Assembly: GCF_026212465.1 (NCBI RefSeq)
Contig: NC_080049.1
Location: 8,292,633-8,356,632 of the forward strand
Length of the DNA stretch: 64,000 nucleotides
Source of the DNA: Amaranthus tricolor
Lineage: Eukaryota > Streptophyta > Magnoliopsida > Caryophyllales > Amaranthaceae
Direction: 5' to 3'
Positions 12,315-23,174 of this stretch are shown here, piece after piece; within the stretch, counting starts at the first letter, position 1, and each line of letters opens with the position of its first letter. Below the pieces are notes generated by a model that saw nothing but the letters and a program-made list of their open reading frames with translations, was not told the DNA's origin and did not search any database. The translations under genes and the position numbers were made by a program.

Positions 12315-14486
12315 ATGGCGATGCCGGGCCCAGTTGATCCATCAGTGCTTACGCTTCAGGCGACACACAGGAGCGTAGCTGCGTGGGAGGGCTCCACTGC
12401 CCAATTGGTTACTCGTCAGCACTACCAGGCGAGTACGTTACGGTGGGAGGTGGATGACAGGGTATTAGACGTAGTCGAGCTAGCTGGTTTCAGATACATT
12501 CACCGGTTGTTGGGCGGGGGCTTAGAGCTCGATCGAGCTCTTATCACTGCATTGGTGGAGAGGTGGAGGCCGGAGACACATACCTTCCACCTCACAGTTG
12601 GCGAGGCAACGATCACATTGCAAGATGTGGCAGTTATCATGGGACTGCCGGTTGAAGGACAAGCAGTCATTGGCCATGGGGAGGGAAATTGGCCAGCATT
12701 AGTACATGAGCTGCTAGGGGTTTGGCCGGAAAACCCTCAAGACCCCACCCAGCCGAAGATCATCGTTGGATCGTCATTGAAGCTAACTTGGCTTCGACAG
12801 CATTTTAGCGCGCTTGAGGATGATGCAGATGATGTGACGGTTGACAGACATGCCCGAGCTTACATTTTGTACCTGTTTGGATGCATCTTGTTTCCGGACA
12901 AGAGCGGCAATTCGGTACAGTTGATCTATCTCCCTCTACTGGGAGACTTGGAGCGCGTAGATGAGTACAGTTGGGGAAGTGCTACCCTAGCATATCTGTA
13001 TCGTAACTTATGTCGAGCATCTCGTAAGGGTGCCAAGGACATGGGTGGATGCTTGATGTTGTTACAGATATGGTCATGGGAGCACATTCATATAGGGAGG
13101 CCCATTATTCGGACGGTTCGACCGGATGGGCAACATGATCAGGAAGATGACGCGGATGATTTTGAACCGATATTAGGGTCACAGCATCGGCGCGGGATGG
13201 ATCCTTTGACAGTAAGGTAGCAACACTCAATTCACTATTCAAATTCATAATTTCACTATTTTATGATAGATGAAAATGTTAATTAATGTTTATTTGTTTG
13301 CAGCTGGCTTCGCGTATATCTTTCGAGATCCCACTCCCCACATACTCTCGTCTACTACAGGGACGCACTAGATCGACAACGGGACGAGCAGGTTAGTAAC
13401 ATTTACTATTTGTATTAGTTATGAATAAATTGTATACATTACTAAGCATATTCATTTCTATTACAGATGACATGGCAGCCTTACACAGCGGCTAAGATGG
13501 AAGCTCTACCGCACATATGTACATCGGGCCACGAGATTTGGAGATCGCGTTGTCCTCTTATTTGCTTTGACATCGTCGAGCTACATCTCCCGGATCGTGT
13601 CACGCGTCAATTCAGTTTGGAGCAGGTAATTCCGCAAGCCTGTGACACCCAACGTCAACTACATGCGATCGATAGGAGGACTGGGGACAAGAACTACCTC
13701 GTACGACATAGATCGCATGTAGATGCGTGGAACGACCGAGCATCTACATTGGTTGGAGGAGATAACTTCACAGGTCATAGCTCTGCTATGTACATGAGTT
13801 GGTACAGGCGCATCTCCATATTACGCCTAACGAACACCGCATTTGCGCAGCCAGGATCACATTACCATCCGACATCTACGTTACTGGTACGTTTTCTTTC
13901 AACACTCATAACAAATAGTAATAGTTTTAAGTAACTGTTTTAACAATATAATGATAACAAACAGGCTGAGCGCATCCGATCGGTGTTGATACAATGTAAT
14001 GACACGATTCAAGGGGCCGCTACATCGCCAGTTGACGTGGGCTATCGGCTATGTTCTCAGACCTTAGGCTCCATTAATGCGTCGTTGACCGATGCATTGA
14101 GTCAAGCGGGTTATGAGTACCTCATACCGACTCCACCCGTCATTGGCGACGTAGATGACACATTCCACACTCCTTCTCCAAGGAGTTCAGCCCATCGAGG
14201 TAGCTCTTCCGGAGGATCCAGTTCTCGGTCCCCAAGAGGCCGCCAGCGTTCATCTACTCAGGGTCGGTCTTCCAGATCGCCATCGACATCCGCTACTATG
14301 TCGCCGTTCGTTCCCCCGTCTTCCATCAACACTCCTCCGCCACATCCATCGCCTCCGCAAAGGATTATCACATATCAGCGTGCTAGTCAACGACGAGCTC
14401 CTACTCTTATTGTCATTGCGAAGGTTGACGAGTTCACACCATCATCATCCACCGGTGCGCAAAACAAAAGGGGTCGGGGGTTGTAG
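12315..14486 (+). CDS. Plant mobile domain (PMD / MAIN-like) protein, four exons
   Basis: Exons 12315-13216, 13304-13391, 13467-13886 and 13965-14486 have GT/AG borders and join in frame to 1,932 nt, 643 aa, without a stop. Residues about 50-440 carry the plant mobile domain (PF10536 family, MAIN/MAIL-like): AGFRYI, ITALVERWRPETHTFHL, the TLQDVAVIMGLPVEG core, LKLTWLRQHF, ARAYILYLFGCILFPDKSGN, and later QMTWQPY (across the exon 2/3 join). The C-terminus is low-complexity Ser/Pro/Arg-rich, ending in RGRGL. MAIN and MAIL1 are nuclear proteins linked to genome stability and TE silencing. PMD domains are also found inside Mutator and other transposons, as here. The coding DNA is much more GC-rich than its surroundings. 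A function in transposition, or in evading host silencing, is inference. Confidence 0.9.
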
Positions 14487-14725
14487 TTTAACAAACTTTG
14501 TATATTCTTATATTATTTTAACTTCTTGTATATTCTTGTATGATTTTAACTTTGTATGTTCATGATTGTAATATATCTTCGCATTATTTTCATAATTAAT
14601 TTTTTCAAATCAAGCTGGTTCGTAATTGATTAATATGGAATAGATGGTATTGAACTAGTTTAATGCAGGTTACGTTCACTATTTAGGGGAAATGAAAGAA
14701 AAAAAAATTGTTGCAGGCCACCAGC

Positions 14726-14856
14726 AAACCGCCACATGAAGTGGCGGTTTACCAGGGATCAAACCGCCACATGAGATGGCGGTTTGCCTTGACCAAACCG
14801 CCACTTCATGTGGCGTTTTTGTGCTTTATGTAAACCGCCATTTCAAGTGGCGGTTT
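14726..14856. repeat. Right palindrome array, four 24-25-bp units
   Basis: Units at 14726-14750, 14761-14785, 14795-14818 and 14832-14856 share the AAACCGCCA-N7-TGGCGGTTT design with the left array. The loop differs between units (CATGAAG, CATGAGA, CTTCATG, TTTCAAG). The array starts about 240 bp after the PMD stop codon and is followed by an A-tract. Confidence 0.9.
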
Positions 14857-14888
14857 GGTCTAAAAAAAAAAAAAAAAAAAAAGACTTT

Positions 14889-14976
14889 TCCACGTTGACG
14901 GTATTCTGGGAAATTCTTTCCCAAATTAGGTAAAGTGGGAAATTTTTTTTTTAAACATTATTCTGGGAAATGACTC
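14889..14976 (-). repeat. Right terminal inverted repeat of the MULE
   Basis: Reverse complement of the left repeat at 11293-11381, imperfect. It is followed directly by the target duplication TTTGTTTCA at 14977-14985. Confidence 0.85.
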
Positions 14977-14985
14977 TTTGTTTCA

Positions 14986-16398
14986 CCAAGCAATTCTTAC
15001 GGAAATTAAGAAAAAACAAAAAAATTTTAGAAGGTGGATATATCATTTAGCTTGTCTTCTATGAAATTGATTCATCATGAAACAAATTCATATAATTGAC
15101 CTATTTCTCTATCACTTTAAAATTGCAAGTCATTACTTTAACACACTAAAAGTACATAAGTCAACTTAATATAGATGGTCTCACTAACCATGAGACCGTC
15201 TCATTTAAAAATTTACCGGAGAAAAGTTAATATTAAAATAAAGCTAGTGGAAAATAATAGAATTGATTACTTGTCATTTCATTACTTGGAAGGAGAATAA
15301 ATACAATCTTAATCATGAGTTTTAGGAAACTAAATATTTACATAATAATGACAAATATAATTACCAAAGATATGATAATTTACAAAATATACAAAATATA
15401 GCAGAAAAATTATAGAGACCAGAATTATTAAAAAAATTAAATAAAGTTTATGAAAACATATAAAAAACATAAGTAATATAAAAATATTAAAAAGAAGTTT
15501 GTAAATAATATAAAAAAACCACAAACATCAATAATCTATTAAATGAGGTTGAACACAGTTAATTATGTTTAAAAAATTTTATATAATAAAAAAATTCATA
15601 AAATAATGATAAATAAAAGGAAAAAATGAAACAAGGTGTAGTTTATTTTGGAAAAAATGTATCCGTTAAATCATTATTAACAAGAAAGCGCCAAAAGCGC
15701 CAAACGCAACAAATATATTGATTTGAATACCCTTCTCGGCTCTCAAACGGTAGTTTCCGAATCATTTCGCTTGGTATGCTCTATCTTCTTCTCTGGGTTC
15801 AATACTTCGATCATCTTCCTTCGAATTTCAAGACGGATTCAAATACAGGATCTTGTAATGTAAGTTTGTAATACGTGGTACTCTCTCTTTTACGCATTTT
15901 TGGTCCATCTTTATTAACTTTTTGAAATTTTGTTGAATTTTTGTAATATGTATGTTTCATGTTTGTAATATGTGCTACTCTTTCTTGTAATGTGAGTAAA
16001 TTTCAATCTTTAATCCTTCATTTGATGTACATTTCTGTGTTTTATTTCTTGATGTTTTTTCGTTTTCAATCTTATATGTCGTCCATTTTTGTGTTTTTTG
16101 CTTGATTTGTTTAATTTGTATCATTTATTGTTGCTCGGTTTGTTTGATTTGTTTGTTGCTTGATTTGTTTTTGTTTTGGGAACTTTATGGAATTTGTGGG
16201 TATTTTATATTTGTGGGTATTTTTGTTTTTGGTCATTGACTCCTTGACTGTTAGATTGTTTGTAATGAACATAACAACTGTGTATCAAACTAAACAGATA
16301 GTAGAATAAAAATTATGAGGAAAGAACTTTTGCTTCTTGACTTTTTTGTGTATTTTAATAATGATTTTATTAAATATAAAGAACAACCTATCTATATA
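14986..16398. other. Non-coding sequence, no gene seen
   Basis: AT-rich intergenic DNA. A small inverted piece 'tggtctcactaaccatgagaccgtctc' near 15178-15204 resembles the ends of the MITE at 63210-63470. The stretch 15700-15860 is less AT-rich and could be an untranslated leader, but no open frame supports a gene. Confidence 0.4.
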
Positions 16399-16660
16399 TT
16401 TTCTCTGTTTTAATATACTTGTTATATTTGACTTTTTACGTAATCTAGTGTATTATTTTGATCATTTATATATTGAATTATACATATTTAAAAATTATAA
16501 AAAATTAATATTATAAAAGTATGCGATTAGACGATTCAAACAAGATATCATATCATTATGTTTTGTTTTACACATTAGTCGCAATATATAAAATAAACTT
16601 AAATGATAAATAGTATTAAAAATCGTTCTGTAGCGAGTATTTCAGAATGGAGGAAGTATA
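16399..16660. mobile_element. Stowaway-like MITE
   Basis: The ends are inverted versions of the CTCCCTCCGTT-type terminus: left 'ttctctgttttaatatacttg', right 'tttcagaatggaggaagta'. The interior is AT-rich with no coding content. The ends are eroded, so the assignment is tentative. Confidence 0.5.
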
Positions 16661-17164
16661 GGATAAGAAGGAGAAACGTTATAACTAACTAACAACCAAT
16701 TAGATATAACCAACTAACTAAATATATTTAACATAAATCTTGCAAACTAGAAACACCCACATCTTATCTTCTTTCTTTTTCCCCAATTTTTTTGCTTGTT
16801 TTTGGTGTTTATATGGGGTAGTAGTCTAGTAGATTTGTCATATCTTTAATAATAATGCTTGTACTTTCATTTTTCAATGGATTTTTATTTTTCATATCAT
16901 GAAAGTGATCAACTGTGTTTTCAACTAGTTAGAAATATAAAGACAACTTATTTTGCTCTGTTTTTCCTGTATATTTCTATATTTCCAGGTTTTAGTAAGT
17001 AAAAATGATGGTTTTTTTTTTCCTGTTTACTTTTCAAATTATTTTGCTCTTGAGATTCTTCAATATGTAATTTATTCAACATTTTCATGTTTATTTTTCA
17101 TAATTTGAAAACGAAAATGAATTGGCCCATATTTGCATGTAAGATGTAGTGCTCATATTATGAA

Positions 17165-17330
17165 TAGGGGTGGTCAATAAAATCCGACCCAACTGACTCG
17201 ACCTGCCAACCCATTGTCCCGATGACTTAATGGCGAGTCAAAATTTTTAAAAAACCATGAAATTCGTAATCGGGTATCCGACTCGGCTTAAATGGGAACC
17301 CGTTGACCCAGTCTTAATGAAATGAAAGGC
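17165..17330. repeat. hAT-like terminus / GACCC-rich repeat
   Basis: It starts with AGGGGTGGTCAATAAAATCC and continues with GACCC/GGGTA-rich sequence like the repeat at 395-1235. AGGGGTGG is a common hAT terminal motif. No partner end was found. Confidence 0.4.
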
Positions 17331-17813
17331 GACTGATAGCTTTCATAAACAAAACACCTACAGAAATTAGATTCTTGATTCCCTTTTTTTTTTTTTTCTA
17401 AAATTTCATGTGTGGTTTTTCTCATATCTTCTCCCTCTTTTTCTCATCCCTATTCTCTCATCCTCTGCCATTTCTCATTCTGCTCTTCTAATTTTTCAAT
17501 CCACATTCTCCTTCACGCCTAATTTAGACAAGTCAGTATTCTTCATGGTCGATATTTCGATCGTCACTCTCCTTAAGACGGACATAGAAAAGCCAATATT
17601 CATTTATGATTTTTCTTGTCCATCAATAAGACCCACAAACATTATAGTACTGCTCTTCTTGTAAACAAACTATACTATCATTGCTTTTTTTCTTCTTTTT
17701 TTTTTTTTTTGATGGTTTTTGTTACCAACTAACCTTTCTGGGAATTAAATGGCTGACATTTTTGGTGGATAAATGTTGCTTGATGCATGAAAAAGTTAGT
17801 GTGTATTTAGTTT

Positions 17814-18409
17814 TGAAAACGATCGCCAAATACTTACGATGTTAAGAACAAACAACAATGAGCAAAAATAAGTTTGACAAAGTAACAAACAAGGACACAA
17901 AAATTTAAGGAGGTTCACCCAATGATGGCTACGTCCTCCGTGGTGTGTAGTTATGTTTATATTATATCAAATGAATACAAACAACACTTCAATATGAAGA
18001 ATTACAATTGAGATAGAGATAACAACAATAGGCTATGTGTTTGGCTTAAGGGTTGTGTTTGATGTGTTTTTACATACTTGAAGTGTGGGTATGAGAGCCC
18101 TATTTATAGTGCTAGGTACTTGAAGATGAATGGCTCACATAAATACATAGTTAATTTAGGGTAATGAATACTATGAAATAACTCTAAGAACTTGAAAAGG
18201 CATTATCTCAAGAGTCACACACATGAGACTCTTCACCTTAATCTTCATTAACACCAATAATTCCCATGAATACTCTTCACCTTATTACACCCTTTTGGAT
18301 TCCACAACTCAAGAGTCATACACATGAATTCAACCCTTTAATGTGCACTCAAGTCACACATTAGTATACTATCATTTATAATCACATTAGTATACTACCA
18401 TTCATAACA
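17814..18409 (-). repeat. Copia LTR 1 (outer 3' LTR)
   Basis: 596 bp, TGTTATGAATGG...GATCGTTTTCA on the minus strand. It is preceded by target duplication AGTTT at 17809-17813. By eye it is identical to LTRs 2-4. Confidence 0.97.
18101..18108 (-). promoter_or_regulatory. TATA box in the Copia LTR
   Basis: The minus strand reads CACTATAAATAGGGCTCTC, a strong plant TATA context. The same site recurs in LTRs 2, 3 and 4 at +4,670-bp steps. It would drive transcription toward lower coordinates. Confidence 0.7.
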
Positions 18410-18428
18410 ATCTCCACCTTGACTTGAG
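18410..18428 (-). promoter_or_regulatory. Polypurine tract next to the 3' LTR
   Basis: The minus strand has AAGGTGGAGAT directly before the LTR start TGTTATG. This is the usual position for the plus-strand primer. It is repeated in each unit. Confidence 0.75.
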
Positions 18429-18504
18429 TTCACCCAAGTAACAACATTCATCAATCCACTTCATATTCAAAAAACATACACACCTCAAAATGCCCAAGAG
18501 GGCA

Positions 18505-21500
18505 TTATCTCAAGCAAGGAGCTAAACCTACCAAGTCAACACATAACTCAAACTTGGTAGAAGGTAATGACTTTGTCATCATGTCGGCCGGATTTTCCGT
18601 AGTGTCAATTTTCTTCAATAACACCCTTTTGTGCTCAACTTCATCCCGGATAAAGTTATACTTAATGTCAATGTGCTTGGACCTTCTATGAAATGTATTT
18701 TGATTTCTAGCCAAATGTATTGCACTTTGACTATCACAATGCACACTTACCTCACACACCTTATTGCACATTTCACCAACAAGACCTTTAAGCCATTTTG
18801 CTTCCTTGAATGACTCGGCCACGGCTATGTACTCCGCTTCGGTTGTAGAAAGAGCAACCACATCTTGCAAAGATGATTGCCAACTAATCGCCGAACCACC
18901 CAAAGTAAACACGAACCCATTTGTGGACTTTCTATTATCTAGATCACCACCATAATCCGAGTCACAAAACCCGGTTAGCTCACTTGAATTTTTCCCATAC
19001 ATGAGACAAACATTTGAAGTATCTTTCAAATACCTCAATAGCCATTTTAGTGCCTCCCAATGTCCCTTACCCGGATTAAACATATATCTACTCACCAAAC
19101 TCACCGCATGAGCAATGTCGGGCCTAGAGCATACCATAGCATACATAACGCTACCAACGGCACTAGTGTATGGAATTCTTACCATTTGCTCTTCTTCCTC
19201 TTTTGTTTGTGGACACAAATTCTTGGACAATTTGAAATGAGAAGCAAGAGGAGTAGACACACCTTTAGCATCATCCATGGAGAAACGTTGAACAACTTTC
19301 TCAATGTACTTCCTTTGACTAAGGTATAAGACACCCTTAGCCCGATCTCTCAAAATCTTCATCCCAAGAATCTTCTTGGCTTCACCAAGATCTTTCATAT
19401 CAAATTCACTTGAAAGCAACTCTTTCAAGTCCTCCACCTTAAGCAAAGAGCTACATGCTACTAGCATATCATCAACATATAAGAGCAAATATAGTAAAGA
19501 ACCATCTTCAAATTTCTTAAGATAAACACAGCTATCATAAGAACTTCTAACAAAATCATGTGAAATCATAAAGGAATCAAACCTTTTGTACCATTGCCTT
19601 GGAGATTGCTTCAACCCATACAATGACCTCTTCAATCTACACACATGATTCTCCTTACCGGCTACCTCAAAACCTTCCGGTTGCTTCATAAAGATTTCTT
19701 CTTCAAGCTCACCGTGAAGAAAAGCCGTCTTTACATCCAATTGATGTAACTCCAAATCCTCCATCGCCACCAAAGCAAGCAATGCCCTAATAGAAGAGTG
19801 TTTCACGATCGGAGAGAAAACTTCGTGAAAATCAATACCCTCAATTTGAGAGTATCCCTTTGCAACAACCCTTGCTTTGTAGATGGGAGGAATATCACTA
19901 GAAGGACCCTCCTTCCTCTTGAATATCCACTTGCACCCCACAATCTTCTTTTTCTTTGGTGCAACAACGATATCCCAAGTTCCATTCTTCGCAAGAGATT
20001 CCATCTCTTGTTTCATAGCAATCAACCACTTGCTTGAGTCATTTGAGGCCATAGCCTCCTTGTACGTACTTGGTTCATTTAACCCTTCGACTTCGCTAGC
20101 AATGTTGAGAGCATAAACAACATAATCACACTCTTCAATGTACCTCCTTGGAGCCACGATCTTCCTTCTTTGCCTAGTTGTGGACAAAGGAGGAGACCTT
20201 TGTTGAACATCATCATTTTTCTCATTATCAACATTGGAGGATTCAACCTCCACTTGTGCTTCATTATCATCATTATTAAAAGGTTTTTCAACATTAGATA
20301 CAAGCATGCTATCTTCATCAAAAACAACATCTCTAGAAACAATAATTTTCTTTGATTCATTACACCATACCCTATACCCCTTTACACCCACTCCATACCC
20401 CACAAAGATACCTTTTCTAGCCCTAGGTTCTAACTTACCATCATTTACATGAATATAAGCTGGACAACCAAAGATTCTAAGACTAGAATAATTTACCGGA
20501 GTGTTGTACCATACCTCTTGTGGCGACTTGAACTTCAAGGCGGTATGAGGTGAACGGTTGATCAAATAACATGCCGTAGCCACCGCTTCGGCCCAAAATT
20601 GTTTCCCCAAATTTGCTTGATTTAGCATGCATCTTGCCCTTTCCAATAACGTTTTATTCATCCTCTCCGCAACACCATTTTGTTGAGGACGACCTGCACA
20701 AGTTCTATGTCTAACAATACCTTCATTAGAACAATAATTGAGAAACTTGCTATCAACAAATTCAAGACCATTGTCGGTTCTCAAGGTCTTGATGCTCCTA
20801 CCGGCTTTCTTTTCAATCATCTTCTTCCATTCCAAGAAGACATCAAAAACTTCATATTTATGTTTTATAAAGTAATACCAAACTTTTCTAGAGTAATCAT
20901 CAATAAAGGTCAACATGTAGCTACAACCACTAAGAGAGGGCGTTCGTGAAGGCCCCCACAAGTCGGAATGGACATAATCTAATATCCCCTTAGTGTTGTG
21001 GATGGCGGGTTTAAATCTAACTCTCTTGTGTTTCCCATAAACACAATGTTCACAAAAACCAAGGTTCCCAAAATTTTTTCCATCAAATAAACCTTGTTTA
21101 GAGAGTTCAAACATACCTCTTTCGCTCATGTGACCAAGCCTCAAGTGCCAAAGTTTGGTGTCACGATCGGACATTGTGCTTGTGGATACATTCGCCGAGC
21201 CAAGAATGGTTGAACCTTGAAGAGCATACAAACTCCCATTCAACCTCCCCTTCATCACCACTAGTGAACCCTTGGCTACCTTCATAACTCCACCTTCACA
21301 AGTGATTCTACACCCGATCTTATCAAGAGTACCCAAAGATAAAAGATTCTTTTTCAAGCCCGGGACATACCTTACATCGGTTAAGGTCCTCACAATCCCA
21401 TCAAACATTTTAATTTTAATGCTCCCAATCCCAACAACCTTACATGTGGTGTTGTTTCCCATGGTAACATTTCCCCCATCAACACTTTCAAATGTATGGA

Positions 21501-22425
21501 AGAAAGTTTTGTTGGGAGTCATGTGGAATGTGCACCCCGAATCAAGAATCCATTCATTATTACCTTTGTACTCATGAGTGGCAACAAGAACATCGCCATC
21601 ATCACTATCATTCACGTAACTAGCATTGGCATTGCTAGTTCCTTCCCTTGCCTCTTCTTCTAGCTTTCTCTTAAGCTTCCAACAATCCTTCTTGATGTGG
21701 CCCTTAAGCTTGCAATAGTTACAAGACTTATTTTTGTTTGGCCTCACGGACTTGGACCTTCCTTTACCCTTGTTTCCACTCCCACTAGTGGAACCTTTCT
21801 CTTGTGACCTCCCTCTTACAAACAAACCGTCACTAGCATTGCTTGGTGACTTTTGTGACAATTGTGTATCAATGAGATCCCTTTGAGTCAAGGCATTCTT
21901 CACATCATCACTACTCAAATTATCTCTACCATAAAGTAGAGTTTCTCTAAAATTTTTATAAGAAGGGGGTAAAGAACATAAAAGATAAATTGCCAAGTCT
22001 TCATCATCAAGCTTAACATCAATGTTTTGTAAATCCATAACAATGGAACAAAACTCATCCAAGTGAGGTTTTAAAAGTTTACCTTCCTCCAAGCGTAAGT
22101 CGTAGAGTCTACTCTTCAAAAGTAGCCTATTGGTAACACTCTTGGCCATGTAGAGTGATTCCAATTTCTCCCATATACTCTTGGTTGTTGTTTCTTTAAC
22201 AACCTCTCTTAGAACTTCATTGGATAAGCATAATTGGATTGCCGATAACGCCTTTGTGTCTATCTCTTCCCATCTCGATGCGGACATTCCTTCCGGCATC
22301 TTCTCTACACCATCAATCGCCTTGTGCACACCATTTTGAATCAAAATGGCTCTCATTTTGACTTGCCATAAGCCAAAGTTTACATTCCTATCAAACTTCT
22401 CAATATCGAGCTTCATTGTAGTCAT
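18505..22425 (-). CDS. Copia gag-pol polyprotein, unit 1
   Basis: One open frame of 1,306 aa from ATG 22425. A further 19 codons upstream are open but overlap the primer-binding site and contain no earlier ATG. Numbered with those 19 codons: gag (UBN2-type) about 25-205; zinc knuckle C254-C257-H262-C267; protease DSG at 314-316; integrase zinc-binding H446, H451, C477, C480; integrase triad D507, D570, E606 with 35 residues between the last two; reverse transcriptase with D916 and YVDD at 1002-1005; RNase H with D1174, E1215 and D1250. The order PR-INT-RT-RH defines Copia, and the overall similarity is to the TNT1-94/Tork lineage. All catalytic residues are present, so the copy looks coding-competent. 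The codons are typical of the window. Confidence 0.97.
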   Translation of the reverse strand: MTTMKLDIEKFDRNVNFGLWQVKMRAILIQNGVHKAIDGVEKMPEGMSASRWEEIDTKALSAIQLCLSNEVLREVVKETTTKSIWEKLESLYMAKSVTNRLLLKSRLYDLRLEEGKLLKPHLDEFCSIVMDLQNIDVKLDDEDLAIYLLCSLPPSYKNFRETLLYGRDNLSSDDVKNALTQRDLIDTQLSQKSPSNASDGLFVRGRSQEKGSTSGSGNKGKGRSKSVRPNKNKSCNYCKLKGHIKKDCWKLKRKLEEEAREGTSNANASYVNDSDDGDVLVATHEYKGNNEWILDSGCTFHMTPNKTFFHTFESVDGGNVTMGNNTTCKVVGIGSIKIKMFDGIVRTLTDVRYVPGLKKNLLSLGTLDKIGCRITCEGGVMKVAKGSLVVMKGRLNGSLYALQGSTILGSANVSTSTMSDRDTKLWHLRLGHMSERGMFELSKQGLFDGKNFGNLGFCEHCVYGKHKRVRFKPAIHNTKGILDYVHSDLWGPSRTPSLSGCSYMLTFIDDYSRKVWYYFIKHKYEVFDVFLEWKKMIEKKAGRSIKTLRTDNGLEFVDSKFLNYCSNEGIVRHRTCAGRPQQNGVAERMNKTLLERARCMLNQANLGKQFWAEAVATACYLINRSPHTALKFKSPQEVWYNTPVNYSSLRIFGCPAYIHVNDGKLEPRARKGIFVGYGVGVKGYRVWCNESKKIIVSRDVVFDEDSMLVSNVEKPFNNDDNEAQVEVESSNVDNEKNDDVQQRSPPLSTTRQRRKIVAPRRYIEECDYVVYALNIASEVEGLNEPSTYKEAMASNDSSKWLIAMKQEMESLAKNGTWDIVVAPKKKKIVGCKWIFKRKEGPSSDIPPIYKARVVAKGYSQIEGIDFHEVFSPIVKHSSIRALLALVAMEDLELHQLDVKTAFLHGELEEEIFMKQPEGFEVAGKENHVCRLKRSLYGLKQSPRQWYKRFDSFMISHDFVRSSYDSCVYLKKFEDGSLLYLLLYVDDMLVACSSLLKVEDLKELLSSEFDMKDLGEAKKILGMKILRDRAKGVLYLSQRKYIEKVVQRFSMDDAKGVSTPLASHFKLSKNLCPQTKEEEEQMVRIPYTSAVGSVMYAMVCSRPDIAHAVSLVSRYMFNPGKGHWEALKWLLRYLKDTSNVCLMYGKNSSELTGFCDSDYGGDLDNRKSTNGFVFTLGGSAISWQSSLQDVVALSTTEAEYIAVAESFKEAKWLKGLVGEMCNKVCEVSVHCDSQSAIHLARNQNTFHRRSKHIDIKYNFIRDEVEHKRVLLKKIDTTENPADMMTKSLPSTKFELCVDLVGLAPCLR

Positions 22426-22465
22426 GATTTTCAAGTAATAATTTCTTAAAACACCGCAAAATAAC

Positions 22466-22482
22466 CTTGGCTCTGATACCAA
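22466..22482 (-). promoter_or_regulatory. tRNA-Met primer-binding site, unit 1
   Basis: The minus strand reads TTGGTATCAGAGCCAAGG, two bases after the LTR end. It is complementary to the 3' end of initiator tRNA-Met. It recurs at 27136-27152 and 31806-31822. Confidence 0.85.
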
Positions 22483-22483
22483 T

Positions 22484-23079
22484 TGAAAACGATCGCCAAA
22501 TACTTACGATGTTAAGAACAAACAACAATGAGCAAAAATAAGTTTGACAAAGTAACAAACAAGGACACAAAAATTTAAGGAGGTTCACCCAATGATGGCT
22601 ACGTCCTCCGTGGTGTGTAGTTATGTTTATATTATATCAAATGAATACAAACAACACTTCAATATGAAGAATTACAATTGAGATAGAGATAACAACAATA
22701 GGCTATGTGTTTGGCTTAAGGGTTGTGTTTGATGTGTTTTTACATACTTGAAGTGTGGGTATGAGAGCCCTATTTATAGTGCTAGGTACTTGAAGATGAA
22801 TGGCTCACATAAATACATAGTTAATTTAGGGTAATGAATACTATGAAATAACTCTAAGAACTTGAAAAGGCATTATCTCAAGAGTCACACACATGAGACT
22901 CTTCACCTTAATCTTCATTAACACCAATAATTCCCATGAATACTCTTCACCTTATTACACCCTTTTGGATTCCACAACTCAAGAGTCATACACATGAATT
23001 CAACCCTTTAATGTGCACTCAAGTCACACATTAGTATACTATCATTTATAATCACATTAGTATACTACCATTCATAACA
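22484..23079 (-). repeat. Copia LTR 2 (shared by units 1 and 2)
   Basis: 596 bp. By eye it is identical to LTR 1. It acts as 5' LTR of unit 1 and 3' LTR of unit 2. Confidence 0.97.
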
Positions 23080-23174
23080 ATCTCCACCTTGACTTGAGTT
23101 CACCCAAGTAACAACATTCATCAATCCACTTCATATTCAAAAAACATACACACCTCAAAATGCCCAAGAGGGCA

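Larger units (their letters stand above)
11293..14976 (+). mobile_element. Mutator-like element (MULE) carrying a plant mobile domain gene
   Basis: A 3,684-bp element bounded by imperfect terminal inverted repeats of about 90 bp, beginning GAGTCTATTCCCA on the left and GAGTCATTTCCCA on the right (reverse complement). It is flanked on both sides by the identical 9-bp sequence TTTGTTTCA (11284-11292 and 14977-14985). A 9-bp target duplication with long inverted repeats is the hallmark of Mutator-superfamily elements. No MURA transposase is encoded. The only gene is the intact four-exon PMD gene at 12315-14486. Palindrome arrays lie just inside each inverted repeat, next to T-tracts or A-tracts. 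The element is therefore non-autonomous and gene-carrying, similar in concept to a Pack-MULE. The perfect target duplication suggests a fairly recent insertion. Confidence 0.88.

Noticed and set aside
11419..14856. Palindromic repeats considered as a CRISPR array or rho-independent terminators
   Set aside because: Spacing is irregular, the units lie at both ends of a transposable element, and the host is a plant.
22426..22482. Extra 19 N-terminal codons of the Copia polyprotein
   Set aside because: This stretch starts at a TTG within the primer-binding site. The first ATG is at 22425, so the CDS was started there; the same applies to units 2 and 3.
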